This document shows positions 1 to 10,600 of a DNA stretch of 64,000 bases, one piece after another. Numbering within the stretch: the stretch's first letter is position 1; each line of letters starts with the position of its first letter. Below the pieces are notes generated by a model. It saw only the letters and a list, made by a program, of their open reading frames with translations. It was not told the DNA's origin and did no database searches. Location: NCBI GenBank assembly GCA_911728455.2, contig OU452236.1:9703195-9767194 (forward strand), in the 5' to 3' direction. The translations under genes and the position numbers were made by a program. The DNA comes from Marthasterias glacialis. Taxonomy: Eukaryota > Echinodermata > Asteroidea > Forcipulatida > Asteriidae.

Positions 1-449
1 GAGATTTGGGCAGCTACTTACGTTGGTGTTTGACAGGTCTAATGTGTGGAGATTTGGGCAGCTACTTACATTGGTGTTTGACAGGCCTAATGTGTGGAGA
101 TTTGGGCAGCTACTTACATTGGTGTTTGACAGGCCTAATGTGTGGAGATTTGGGCAGCCACTTACGTTGGTGTTTAACAGGTCTAGTGTGGGGAGATTTG
201 GGCAGCTACTTACGTTGGTGTTTGACAGGCCTAATGTGTGGAGATTTGGGCAGCTACTTACGTTGGTGTTTGACAGGCCTAATGTGTGGAGATTTGGGCA
301 GCTACTTACATTGGTGTTTGATAGGTCTAATTTGTGGAGATTTGGGCAGCTACTTACATTGGTGTTTGATAGGTCTAATGTGTGGAGATTTGGGCAGCTA
401 CTTACATTGGTGTTTGATAGGTCTAATGTGTGGAGATTTGGGCAGCTAT
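1..449. repeat. 48-bp minisatellite, about 9.3 copies
   Basis: Units begin at 1, 49, 97 and every 48 bases to 433, each starting GAGATTTGGGCAGC and differing at only a few positions. Because 48 is a multiple of three, two forward frames stay open across the whole array and give 16-residue peptide repeats. Nothing upstream or downstream (splice sites, start context, continued reading frame) supports translation. The array lies where the next intron of the leftward FBXL6-like gene would be. It probably continues beyond the left edge. Confidence 0.93.
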
Positions 450-594
450 CAGCCAAAGCGCTGACAGACTTTGAGCCAAGCTTGATGCAACCATTGAGAT
501 GAATAGCAGCCAGATGCTTTGGACAGTTGGCAACCAAGGCCTGAAGAAAAAACAAACAAATTAAATTATTACATGGCAGTTATGTCCTAAGGCT

Positions 595-915
595 AGACAC
601 TTGACCATAATTGCATTGTCCTTCGGATGGGATGCAAAGCTAGGGTATGCAAAGCCCTGTGTGTTGTGTAATGCACAAAATAATAATGAACCCAGTACAC
701 CTACTGTTAATAGAGGGATTTTCTGGTTTTTCTGTGTTTCTGGCATGGTAGCAGATTGTGTTACATCACCTTGCATTGCAAACCCTTGCAAGGTGCCATA
801 TAAATGGGGCTCATATTTAAGACAGCTCAGCATACACAGCCAAAAAATTAGTGCTTTTATAAACCTGTTCAGGTGCAATAAAGCACTATGTAAGAACTGT
901 GTGTTATTGTAATGC
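595..915 (+). mobile_element. SINE, family A (tRNA-derived type)
   Basis: The segment has a body and tail (CACTTGACCATAATTG near 598, then a CCTTCGGATGGGATG stretch near 620, then TTGCAAGGTGCCATATAAAT near 787) that reappear in the same order at 10015-10255. Shared order in two dispersed places indicates an interspersed repeat. A 193-codon minus-strand open frame overlaps it (561-1142) but has no gene-like support. The family name is mine. Confidence 0.55.
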
Positions 916-1640
916 ACTTTCTCAAAACCATTCCAGGATAACTTGCGGATAGACTTCTCCACAGTTGATTTTCCAATAAGGAATGTCACAAGATGTAAAC
1001 ATTGCCAACGGTTCTGAGATCTAATATCAGTTGACCAAACCACATACAGCTCAGTGGGGAGTCTGTCAACATACATGTACCTGCGGATAAAATGAGCTTT
1101 GCACTGGGCAAACATCAAAGTATGAAAAAAATCCATCCGCAACTTATCCTCAATGATTTACCCTTTGTGGAAAAACTTTTCCACAACTTATCCTAGAATA
1201 TTCTTGAGAAGGTGTCTAAGGTTAAGGAATGTAAAGGGAAAGTGGAACAAAGATTGGGAGCCTACATGTACCTCCACCCCTTGAATTCTAACAATGATGG
1301 ACAGAATGGGGAATGAACAGTTCATGGATAAATTTATACAAGTTTTAACGGGAAAGTACAGCATTGATTTTTTGGGGGGAAGAGTGGATTCATTCCCATC
1401 CTCTAGTTAACAATAAGTACACCTTATAACCAACCCAGTGGTTCTGTTTTTGTGAACATAACAAAAAGCGGTTTATGTTTCATCAGGCATTTTTCAGGCT
1501 TAATATAATTGATGCAATCACAAGAAGCATCAGTGAATTGAGTGGTCTTCAAAAGCTATTTCCTAACTTTTAACAGTATTTCAGATGGAAATGTTTCTCT
1601 TGAAGATTTGTACTTTTTCATAATCAGTAAGCTTTCAGAC
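916..1640. other. Non-coding stretch, probable FBXL6 intron
   Basis: I see no gene, RNA or clear repeat here. CCACAACTTATCC-like and GGATAAGTTG-like strings around 945-1195 suggest a degraded inverted repeat, but its ends are not definable. Confidence 0.4.
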
Positions 1641-1649
1641 AGAAACTAC

Positions 1650-1775
1650 TTATAGGTTGTGGGTTCGAATCCCACCCAAATATGCTTGTGAATTTTTTTC
1701 ACAGGACTCGGTAAAATACCGAGTATACAGTGCTTAACACACATCAGTGTATGGGTAAAACACAAATAATACACT
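1650..1775 (+). mobile_element. SINE, family C, 3' part
   Basis: A tRNA B-box-like GGTTCGAATCCC at about 1662 is followed by a tail containing ACAGGACTCGG, ACCGAGTATACAGTGC and GGGTAAAACACAAAT. The same tail is found reversed at 56080-56290 and forward at 56340-56480, and a related copy lies at 8690-8860. The 5' head is degraded. Confidence 0.6.
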
Positions 1776-1881
1776 CAAATTGAATTTTCAAAAAATTAAT
1801 AATCTTGTCCTATAACTAATTTTTTTTCAGGAAATTGTCCAATTTATCTTGTTGATGTTATGTAGCTTCTTCTGAAATTAC

Positions 1882-3810
1882 CTTAACTCCATCATCGGTT
1901 AACTTTTTCCACCCTCCCAAATTAAGTGATTTCACTTGTGATAATCTGTTCTGTGCCAACCAATCCAAAGTGCTGTCCGTACACTTGATTCTCCCATTGG
2001 CCAAGTCTAGATGTTGCCATAGCGATGAGTGAACGGTTGCATCTCTCCACAGTCTACATACTCTACAAGCTCTAGAAAATTAATTGAAGAAAGTCATCAA
2101 GGAAGTCTTAACTTAAAGCATTTTAGCGCTGAACCTTTTGATATCAATCAAACTAAAAAACTATTATTTCCGTCAAACTTATTTGATAGAGCCTTTCTCT
2201 ATTGAAGGGAGGCTTGACTGAGGGAACCTACCTGCACAGAAATGGAATAGCCCCGTCCGATTGCACCACATACTGATACACCTTCTGAAGCACAATCAGT
2301 GGTAACCTCTGACCCCACAAAATGGGATCTCCCGAGCTTGACCTTTGAATTTCACAGTCATTTACACCTTGAACCTTTTGATCTTTTGACGATGACGCTA
2401 AAGTCCTTTGTCTTTTTGGTGCTTTTGTTTTACTTGGCTTCACTTCTTCCGATGGTTTCTTAGACTTCCTGGTTGTTTTCAACTGACGTTTTGATCTAGA
2501 TGGAGTAATTTTCCTATTAGAGCTTTTTGTCCTGAAAAGATACACAGAACAAGTTTTTTAAAAAGGTGGACATCAACATGAAAGATTGAATTCTTATAAA
2601 GTAATAAAAAAAAATTACAGTTGATTTTATTGTTCTATAAAAACCCTCCCGGCATGCCAGGGCAGAAGTTCATAGAAACATAGTGTATCCTCACACAGGT
2701 TGGTTACAACCTACAATCTGTAATAAATTGAAAACTACTGGATTAAAAAAACAACAGGCTTCTTGGCGATACCAAGACCAATCCACACACCAAGTTTGGA
2801 GTTGATATGCCAAGTCCTTCTCAAGTGATCATTCTGACAATAATTACACATATGTACATTACACACACACACCCATGGAAGGACAAGGCAAACACTATAT
2901 GCCCGGCTTCTGCTGGCGGAACATAAAAAAATATTATAAATGGTTCTTTGTTTTCTTAATTCCCTATCCTACTTGGTCCATTTGAAGTACGTCTCCAACT
3001 GCCTGTGTGTGGACAGCAGGCCTAATAAAAGGCTACTATGTATCAAATTTATAATGTATATGGTTTGAGGTAACACCATGTGATTAAAGCTACATTGCTA
3101 TTTATACAGTAGATTGTTCTTGTGAGAACTTGTCCTGTCATTAATTCTACTACCGCGGAGTAGATTTCAGAATTCGGGAGACAACTTAGTTCTGAAAAGT
3201 ACTAACCTGCTTATTAAGTACTACCTGGGGAGGTAGGAAATCGGCCGGAACAACTACTACTTTCGCTTAGTGGATCGAGGGGACTTCTTGTGATCAACTT
3301 CACTGCCGCAGAGTGAGTCATTAATTGGTCTCAACATTTCGATCAGCCTGCTCTAGTCATTGTCAGGAGACTGAAGAGTGTTTGAGATGTTGGTCTCTTT
3401 TTAGGAATTCTGTGGTTATGTGGATGGTGTCTGTGGATTTTCTTTCCTGAAAGCTCATGAAGCAATGAGTACCACACAGTGTTATCACCAACAGATCAGG
3501 GCACAAATGCTGGTCTTTATTTTTGACATGCCTGATCCAACATTTTGTCCAATAGTCACATCAGCTAAATATTCTGAAGGAAAACAAACCAAACTTAAAC
3601 CTACTTTACTTTTGAAGATAATGCCAGTGGAGATGCTTCATCATCGTTGTCAAAATCTGCTGAAACATTCGGATCATAATCAGAGTCTCCCTCGTCATCA
3701 TCAGATGGCCATTCCTGTGCTCCGTTTGGCAGGAACGAGAACAGCAAGGGCTCAGCTGGCTTGAGTACCCCCAATATTCCCCTCTGTCGTGGGTGTTGAT
3801 TTCTGGCCAT
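1882..3810 (-). CDS. FBXL6: FBXL6-like F-box/LRR protein, N-terminal half
   Basis: Three exons join in frame on the minus strand: 3810-3605 (start ATG at 3810, ends phase 2), 2531-2232 (phase 2 to 2) and 2071-1882 (phase 2 to 0, donor GTAATT); together they give 232 codons. Exon 1 encodes an acidic, Ser/Asp-rich stretch and exon 2 a Lys/Ser-rich basic linker. The F-box then spans the exon 2/3 junction (WGQRLPLIVLQKVYQYVV, then ACRVCRLWRDATVHSSLW) and leads into leucine-rich sequence (LSQVKSLNLGGWKKL). This order matches vertebrate FBXL6 as I remember it. Family role: substrate receptor of an SCF (SKP1-CUL1-F-box) ubiquitin ligase; the substrate is unknown. The remaining LRR exons lie beyond the left edge. 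The start codon is the first in-frame ATG after an upstream in-frame stop. Confidence 0.82.
2532..3604. other. FBXL6 intron 1 with repeat debris
   Basis: The intron between the first two FBXL6-like exons. The part at about 2755-2930 resembles a segment at about 59810-59910; both contain GGAGTTGATATGCCAAG followed by CCTTCT. That marks an interspersed repeat of unknown class. I see no other gene. Confidence 0.5.
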
Positions 3811-5280
3811 GATGCAGGATGTAAGATGGTAGTCCTGGACCACCTCCAAACATACACATTGATTTACCAGAGTGTGGAGCTTGATTCCCAATCAAGGCCT
3901 AATTTCACTGAGCTGCTTTAAGCACAAGAAACAAGTTAGCACAAAACAATTTTGCTTACCAGAGTAAGGTTACCAGCCAAAATCTATGTCACATACCATT
4001 TGCAACTGGTTTCCTGCTATTGTTTACTTAACAGAAACTAGTTAGCCTAAGCTTTAAATTTTGCTTACACAGCTCTAGCCTACACCTATGTCCTTGAGCG
4101 AGGCACTTACACTTACAGAATACATACGGAACCTCGAGGTTAGACTTGGTTTATTTTGTGCCCCCTTGAAAATTGAAGTGTCACAGCAGTTCTCTTGAAA
4201 ACCAAATTTGCTTCCCTTCACCCAGGTGTATATGGGTATCTGCAAGGGCCGAGATAGTACTTTGAGGTAACCTTGGTGTTAACCAGTTGCCATGGTTGCT
4301 GCCGGGGATTCTTTTATTTTTTCCCATCCCCTGGAAGGTAAATTTTGTCAGAATTGACAAAATAATTCTTCGTTGAGAGTACCACCGGCACAAATAAACC
4401 ATGCCTTGACAAAGCCAAGAGAAAAATAGATTCTCTTTTAAATTACTGCTTTGTGCGTTTTGTTTTCTCGACCGAGTAAGGTAGATAAAGTGGCAGCCGG
4501 ATACAGCATTTTTGCCGACCACGGAAATAGGAGACCCACGGAAATATGAGATTTGACTATACAACCATGGAGGAAGGAAATACAACAGAACAGTTGAACC
4601 ATGGAGGAATAAAATTAAAACATTTTATTCCTCTGAGTGAGATCTGATGGTGACTGATGTTTGAACTGTCTGAACATGCTGAAGAAGTCCACTCCAAGTG
4701 TTACAGTAAAATAATTTCTCCATTGTTAAGCATCCTGAGTATAAAAATTGACAAATTCTATAAACGAATTTGTACACATTTATGAGATCTTCCGCAAAAC
4801 TGTTTTAACAAAATAAAATGTCTTACCTCCTTCCTGATCCTCCTCACGCTCACCAGTCATCTGTGTGTGTGTCAAGAAAACAGAAATAATTGCGAGTGAA
4901 CAGCGCCACCAAGAGCTAGCAATGGGTCAATGAAAACAGACTGCATCCACGTTCCTGGATGCTGCTGGCACAGACAGGGCAGGCAAACACCCCAATTAAA
5001 TGTCATGTAAGTAAACAATGAAAATAGTTTAAAGTGTCATTAAGGATGTTTAGGCACATGTAACTTAATTTAGTTTTCTTATGACAGTTTAATATATTAA
5101 TGGTGTTATTTAACGGCAAGATTCTTGTCTTTGATACCCGAACAACCATATCTGAGTGATACTACTAATCACTGATCATCATCATGGAGGTATGCACTGA
5201 TAGTGATAGTCATGATAGTCAATCTACATCCATGTAATGCAGGACTAGACCTAGCCCAGGTAGGACGTTAGTTTCCGTAG
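3811..5280. other. Upstream region of FBXL6-like gene
   Basis: This presumably holds the FBXL6-like 5' UTR and promoter. SINE family B remnants (GTCCTTGAGCGAGGCACTTAC at about 4090; CCCAGGTGTATATGGG at about 4220) occupy 4081-4265. On the minus strand, a 34-nt exon-like segment at 4860-4827 runs from an acceptor CAG, through an ATG, to a GTAAGA donor. Its phase does not join the FBXL6 frame, so I leave it unassigned. Confidence 0.4.
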
Positions 5281-6270
5281 TAGACCCAGTAACTGGGGCG
5301 CTGTACTCCTTTTTTGAGATTTTTGACATTATCTGTCGTACTAGCGCCCCAGTCCGTGGTATATTTGGAAAGTGCTCCGAAGCGGTTTTTTTCTGAATCA
5401 GTTACAAAATTGTCAAAATTACGACAAAAACTTGACAGAATTGCTTGAAAATCACCTACTGGCTTCTCCAAGTATTTACGGTGAAGTAAAATGCAGTTAG
5501 TTGTACTCACGATCATTTTTGGTCCTCCAAATCGATGATTTTTAGCCCACTATCACGCATATATCAATTTGCCTTTAGAATCGCCATTTTGAATGTGATA
5601 CTCAACGACTGTTTTCTTATGTGTATAAACGCTGCAAGGAAGGATTGCGTGTTCGCTGAGGCCCTGACTTTCATATTATTTTCTGCGCAGTCAACGCAGG
5701 ATACCAGGCTGTGTGTAGCGCCAATGTTCACTGATGCCCTGACATTCATATTGATTTGCGCAGTCAATGCAGGATACCAGCCGTGTAGCCTGGTATCCTG
5801 CATTGACTGCGCAAATCAATATGCATGTCAGGGCATCAGCGAACATTGGCACTACACAGCCTGGTATCCTGCGTTGACTGCGCGGAAAACAATATGAAAG
5901 TTAGGGCCTCAGCGAACACGCAATCCTTCCTTGCAGCGTTTATACACATAAGGAAACGGTCGTTGAGTATCACGTTCAAAATGGCGATTCTAACGGCAAA
6001 TTTGATGTATGCGTGATAGTGGGCTAAAAATCATCGATTTGGAGGACCAAAAATGATCGTGAGTACAATTAACTGCATTTTACTTCACCGTAAATACTTG
6101 GAGAAGCCAGTAGGCGATTTTCAAGCAATTCTGTCGAGTCTTTGTCGCAATTTTGACAATTTTGTAACTGATTCAGAAAAAAAACGCTTCGGAGCACTTT
6201 CCAAATATACCACGGACTGGGGCACTAGTAAGACAGATAATGTCAAAAATCTCAAAAAAGGAGTACAGCG
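5281..6270. mobile_element. Fold-back element 1, copy A (right end truncated)
   Basis: The arms are about 500 bp each and nearly mirror one another about a centre near 5786 (GGATACCAG ... CTGGTATCC). The left terminus TAGACCCAGTAACTGGGG is intact. The right arm stops after GTACAGCG at 6270, so the last 18 bases seen in copy B are missing. Arm-to-arm mismatches are scattered. Short open frames (about 80 codons) in each arm mirror one another and show no transposase motif. It is probably a non-autonomous DNA transposon related to copy B at 23688-24712. Confidence 0.85.
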
Positions 6271-6402
6271 ACATTTTATCTTATTTGTTTGTTAGAAAAG
6301 TCAACAGCATATTTACTACCACTGTACCAGTACTGAGTAGTACCAGTTGCTCAAGAGTTGGTCTACTGCGTTGCATATTCGTGGAATAGGGTGGGTCTCC
6401 TC

Positions 6403-7205
6403 TAGCCCCATACATTGTGCCAATACGCTGGACTCCCTCCGCTTCTTGGCCCAACGAACCCTGTCCGTTAAAACCAGACATCAACTTTCGAATTGAGACT
6501 TACTTTTTTTGGCAAATTTATCCCTCAATGATCGGTCGGTCGTTGCTGTCAGACATGTCAGACTCACATGCAGAGTCTGGAGAAGATTTCCGCACGGTCC
6601 CCCGTGCGATAAATCCTAGGCTTTTGCTGGAATTTTATGTCAAATCTCGGTGATATAAGCCCGTGTCAACGACGGCGGAGAAGCCATGATGGTTGCTGTT
6701 CAGCGCGGGTCGCATTTCTGCACTAGTCTTTATTCCAGCAGTCATTTTGCGACGTTTACCTGATAGTGGTGACGTCAAGGTGTCGCGCATCGGTAAACGT
6801 TCTTGAATGTGCTGACTGATTGCGCGCATTGGACGTCACCACTATCAGGTAAACGTCGCAAAATGACTGCTGGAATAAAGACTAGTGCAGAAATGCGACC
6901 CGCGCTGAACAGCAACCATCATGGCTTCTCCGCCGTCGTTGACACGGGCTTATATCACCGAGATTTGACATAAAATTCCAGCAAAAGCCTAGGATTTATC
7001 GCACGGGGGACCGTGCGGAAATCTTCTCCAGACTCTGCATGTGAGTCTGACATGTCTGACAGCAACGACCGACCGATCATTGAGGGATAAATTTGCCAAA
7101 AAAAGTAAGTCTCAATTCGAAAGTTGATGTCTGGTTTTAACGGACAGGGTTCGTTGGGCCAAGAAGCGGAGGGAGTCCAGCGTATTGGCACAATGTATGG
7201 GGCTA
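6403..7205. mobile_element. Fold-back element 2, perfect 374-bp arms, 9-bp target duplication
   Basis: The left arm is 6403-6776, the loop 6777-6831 and the right arm 6832-7205. The arms appear to be exact reverse complements over all 374 bases. The termini are TAGCCCCATA and TATGGGGCTA. The 9-mer GGTCTCCTC lies immediately outside both ends (6394-6402 and 7206-7214), a clean target-site duplication. Each arm contains the same 78-codon open frame (6417-6653 plus, 6955-7191 minus), a consequence of the symmetry. No transposase is encoded. A 9-bp duplication with long terminal repeats is typical of Mutator-like elements; that class is an inference. Confidence 0.93.
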
Positions 7206-7214
7206 GGTCTCCTC

Positions 7215-7606
7215 AGGCCATAGAGTACACAGGCTCTACAAGTCTGAACCACAAGGCTTGAATATAAGAAAATCTTTGGATGTACATTTTTCTCTTATTG
7301 TTCACACTATTTTAATTTTGCTCTATCGTTAACTAATTATTAAAACAACTTGTGTGATAATGTTGGTGAAATTGGGTCATCTATAATGTTGAACAAAAGT
7401 TGAAAATTTAAACCAATGTTTTTTAGTAGCCCTTTAGTCTAACATGTCTAAAACCATGACAATCACCGGGAAGATCAAGGGTTGCGATTATTGCAACTAG
7501 AACAATCACGATAGCCTTTGCAGGTAGATGATGTACAGTAAGATCTAGATCCCAAAATATTTAACAAATCATTATTGGTTCTGACTGGATTAAAATTCTG
7601 ACAGAA
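7215..7606 (+). other. Upstream/5' UTR region of TYSND1-like gene
   Basis: AT-rich sequence between fold-back element 2 and the chosen TYSND1 start codon. No convincing TATA box or upstream coding exon is visible. The fold-back element ends about 400 bp upstream of the start codon. Confidence 0.4.
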
Positions 7607-10600
7607 ATGGACTGCCACAGATGCTTGACTGAGAGCTGTGTTGTTCGACTTCGTCAAAAAGATGGCACTAAAACATCCTCAACTCATGGTGTTGAGGGAG
7701 ACAAACCAACGCAGCAAGAGTTCAGCTGCAGCGGTGTCGTCATTGAGCCAAAGAACGGACTGATCCTTACCAGTGGTCTGGTGTTTGCAGAAACACTAAA
7801 GAAGAAACCCCAAGGACCCTGTTTTTCAAAAAATTGGAACATTTCTACTACAAAAAGACAGACCGGTAAAGGAAGTCTAACAAATTGTTTTTTGTTCTGT
7901 TTGCGTTTTTGTTTGTGTTTTTGTTTTTTTCTACTTCTGAAAGAGATGTGTTTATAATACACTAATCTGAGCAGCTCTTTCATAGTGGTTGATACCTCTG
8001 CAACTATGGCCACTGCACACGCACGCGACATGACTATAGCGCATCAGCTGCGCATAATGTACCAATCAGCATGGAGGATTCACAATGCGTTTATGTCGAC
8101 GTGTGCGTGCAGCGGCCATAGCTGCGGTGGTGCAAATCACTATGGACGAGCTGCTCGGATTAGTGTATACACATCTAGATTGACCACCATTTTGTATGGG
8201 CAGCCTGAGTATCACAAAATGTGTAAACTGGGTTGGCACAAATTTGCCCTTTTCATTTGGGAAGAATATTGTGTACTTTTTACTTTAGTTGGCACAATGG
8301 ATTTATCAGTGACTTGGATAATTTTACAGTGTTTGTGTTAAGCGAGAAATGATTTGTGGTTTTCGCAGTGAAAGCCAACTCTAGTGTTTGCCAACCTAAG
8401 CTGGCTAAACTTATGGCTGTGATGTTGCAAAAGAAGGGTTCATGGTATTTTAGTTTATCAACAGATGAGATCTCTTTATTAAAAAAAAGTAAATTTACAA
8501 AAGTAAATACAGATTTAGATGTATGGTGGATATATCAACGTTTTTGTACCAGAGATTACAGATATCTTAAGTACCATTTCCAAGTGGCCATTATACTTGT
8601 TTTAATGTAATGTTTATAAAATGTTTTAAATCTCTTAATAGAAAATTTGAGTGTGTACTTTATAAAACTTTAAATAGAGATGCTGGCCTCTCGTCACCGG
8701 GCATACTTGGTGATCTTGTGGTTAGGATATCTACTCTAGAAAGTGGGGATTGTGGGTTTGAATCCCATCTGTGAATAGTATGCCTGTGGATTTTTTTGCT
8801 GGAATCGGGAAGCTTGTTTAAAAAGCGCTTCTCACCAAAATGATACTTTTTATCACTGATGCAGATTATTACATCTATTAAAATAGACATATGTTCTTCT
8901 GTTTTTCAGAGGACATTCCATTTTACACGGCAAGCAATGTGCCTCATTTTACAATTGATGTGGTTCTGCCTGAGAGCTTTGCACCTCATCCTCTTCCGGC
9001 AAATTCATCATCTTCAAGTACAGTTCAAGAGCAGCTCCCTCTTCCGGCAACAACCTGTCGGACCGTCACTCTCAGAGCTGATCTGGTCCTCCTGTGGAAA
9101 TGTCAAGACTTTGATAATATTCTCAAGACCATTTTACCCGAGAGAGATGGATGGGAATTCTCTGACAGCAAAGAGGGTAGAATCGACCAATCAGCTCAGA
9201 GGTCTGAGAGAGATGCCGTGATTGGTGCGGGTGTGGAGCCGTTTGGGTTGAGCTCCGTGTCCAAGAATCTCCCAGAGGAATCTTTCATCAGTTGGTTTGC
9301 TCTGCTGAAATTAAAAGAGAGTCATCCGATCGAACTCACCAGGTAAACATTGTTCTATGTAATAAATGATATCTCAAGACTGTTTATAGTGTTGGCTAGA
9401 AGTCAGAGGGGTCTGTGTGTCTGTTGGAATGTCATGGCTAAGCAGTCAATTCATCATGGCCCATCCCATTGTAAGCGCTGATGGAGACAGCGACTCTCAC
9501 AGTACAGTTGTACAGTTGGGCGGAAGTAGAACAACCGTTGAAGATAGCAGAACACCACTGTAGACGTTTGTTGGCAGTTTGACTCCCAAGTAGTATTTGG
9601 TATTCCAAAAGCAGCGAGATCGTGTTTCAGGACATCCTTGTACTGTAGTCTGGATCATCCACGAGGTCGGGGGGCTTCAACAAGTTCACCATAGAAAATG
9701 TCTTTTGGGATTCCGCCATCGACCAGCCCGTGCATGTGGCCAGCCCACTGAAGGCGGCGCTGTCTCAGCAGTATGAACATATCAGTAGCTCTGGTGAACT
9801 GCAAGATGCAAGTATTTGGGACATGGTCACACCAAAGTTTGAATACCATGTGACATAAGCATATGGCGTATTGTACAAGGTGGGGAACAAGAGCTCAATT
9901 TGCCATACAGCCAAAATGGCGACATGGCTGCTTGCATGAGTTCCCTCAACAAAGACTAGACTGATATAGTCGGTGTAGTCCTGGTTTAATTGTGACTTGG
10001 CTAAGTTCTGGTGACGTCAGAGTATGGGTTTGGGTCCTGGTTGAAGGCAAGACACTACTCCATTATTGCTCTGATTGTCTGATGGGACATAAAGCCATTG
10101 GTTCTCTGTGCTGGCACTTATTGTTAAAAGAAGGTGTTTGCCGTGGTGTTTCTGGCATTTGTTGGCAGCAGAACCTTGTAAACTGTTACAAGGTGCTGTA
10201 TAAATAGGTCTCAACATTTGAAATAGCACTGTGTACATATTGTAAAATAATGAATGCAATGAGGCGCCGGTATGTTATGCACTTTTATCTGTTTTGTTTC
10301 CGGGTGAACAATTTGGACACTATGTTTTTTTAGTTTCAAAATCCTGTCTGGAAACTTTATACTATTTTTCATGGCTATTTTATTTTCACTTGTTCCATTT
10401 TTAGACCATTCTCATTTCAAGATGACTTTGCTGTGCAACAGGGTGACCCAGTCTGTTTGCACACCACTCCGTTTGGTGCCACGTGTCCTTCAGTATTTCT
10501 CAATAGTGTCAGTACGGGAGTTGTCAGCAATGTAGCTGGACCCCGGCACCAGCTCATCATGACAGATGCAAGATGTATTCCCGGATCTGAAGGGGGAGGG

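Noticed and set aside
6-502. Two overlapping 150-codon repeat peptides
   Set aside because: They are a by-product of a 48-bp tandem repeat in two frames; no evidence of translation.
561-1142. 193-codon minus-strand open frame, the longest in the window
   Set aside because: It overlaps a dispersed SINE (595-915), has no recognisable domain, and lacks splice or start context.
4827-4860. 34-nt minus-strand segment with acceptor, ATG and donor, possible extra FBXL6 exon
   Set aside because: Its phase-1 end finds no phase-1 acceptor leading into the F-box frame; the ATG at 3810 suffices.
5268-6295. About 80-codon frame beginning MIVST, present in all fold-back 1 arms
   Set aside because: Its repetition follows from arm symmetry and copy number. 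Arm differences change amino acids as often as not, and there is no known motif.
6417-7191. Identical 78-codon frames in both arms of fold-back 2
   Set aside because: They are mirror images of one palindrome; no independent sign of coding.
7684-8031. 115-codon minus-strand frame opposite TYSND1 exon 1
   Set aside because: It is the shadow of a real exon plus a T-rich intron start; no family match.
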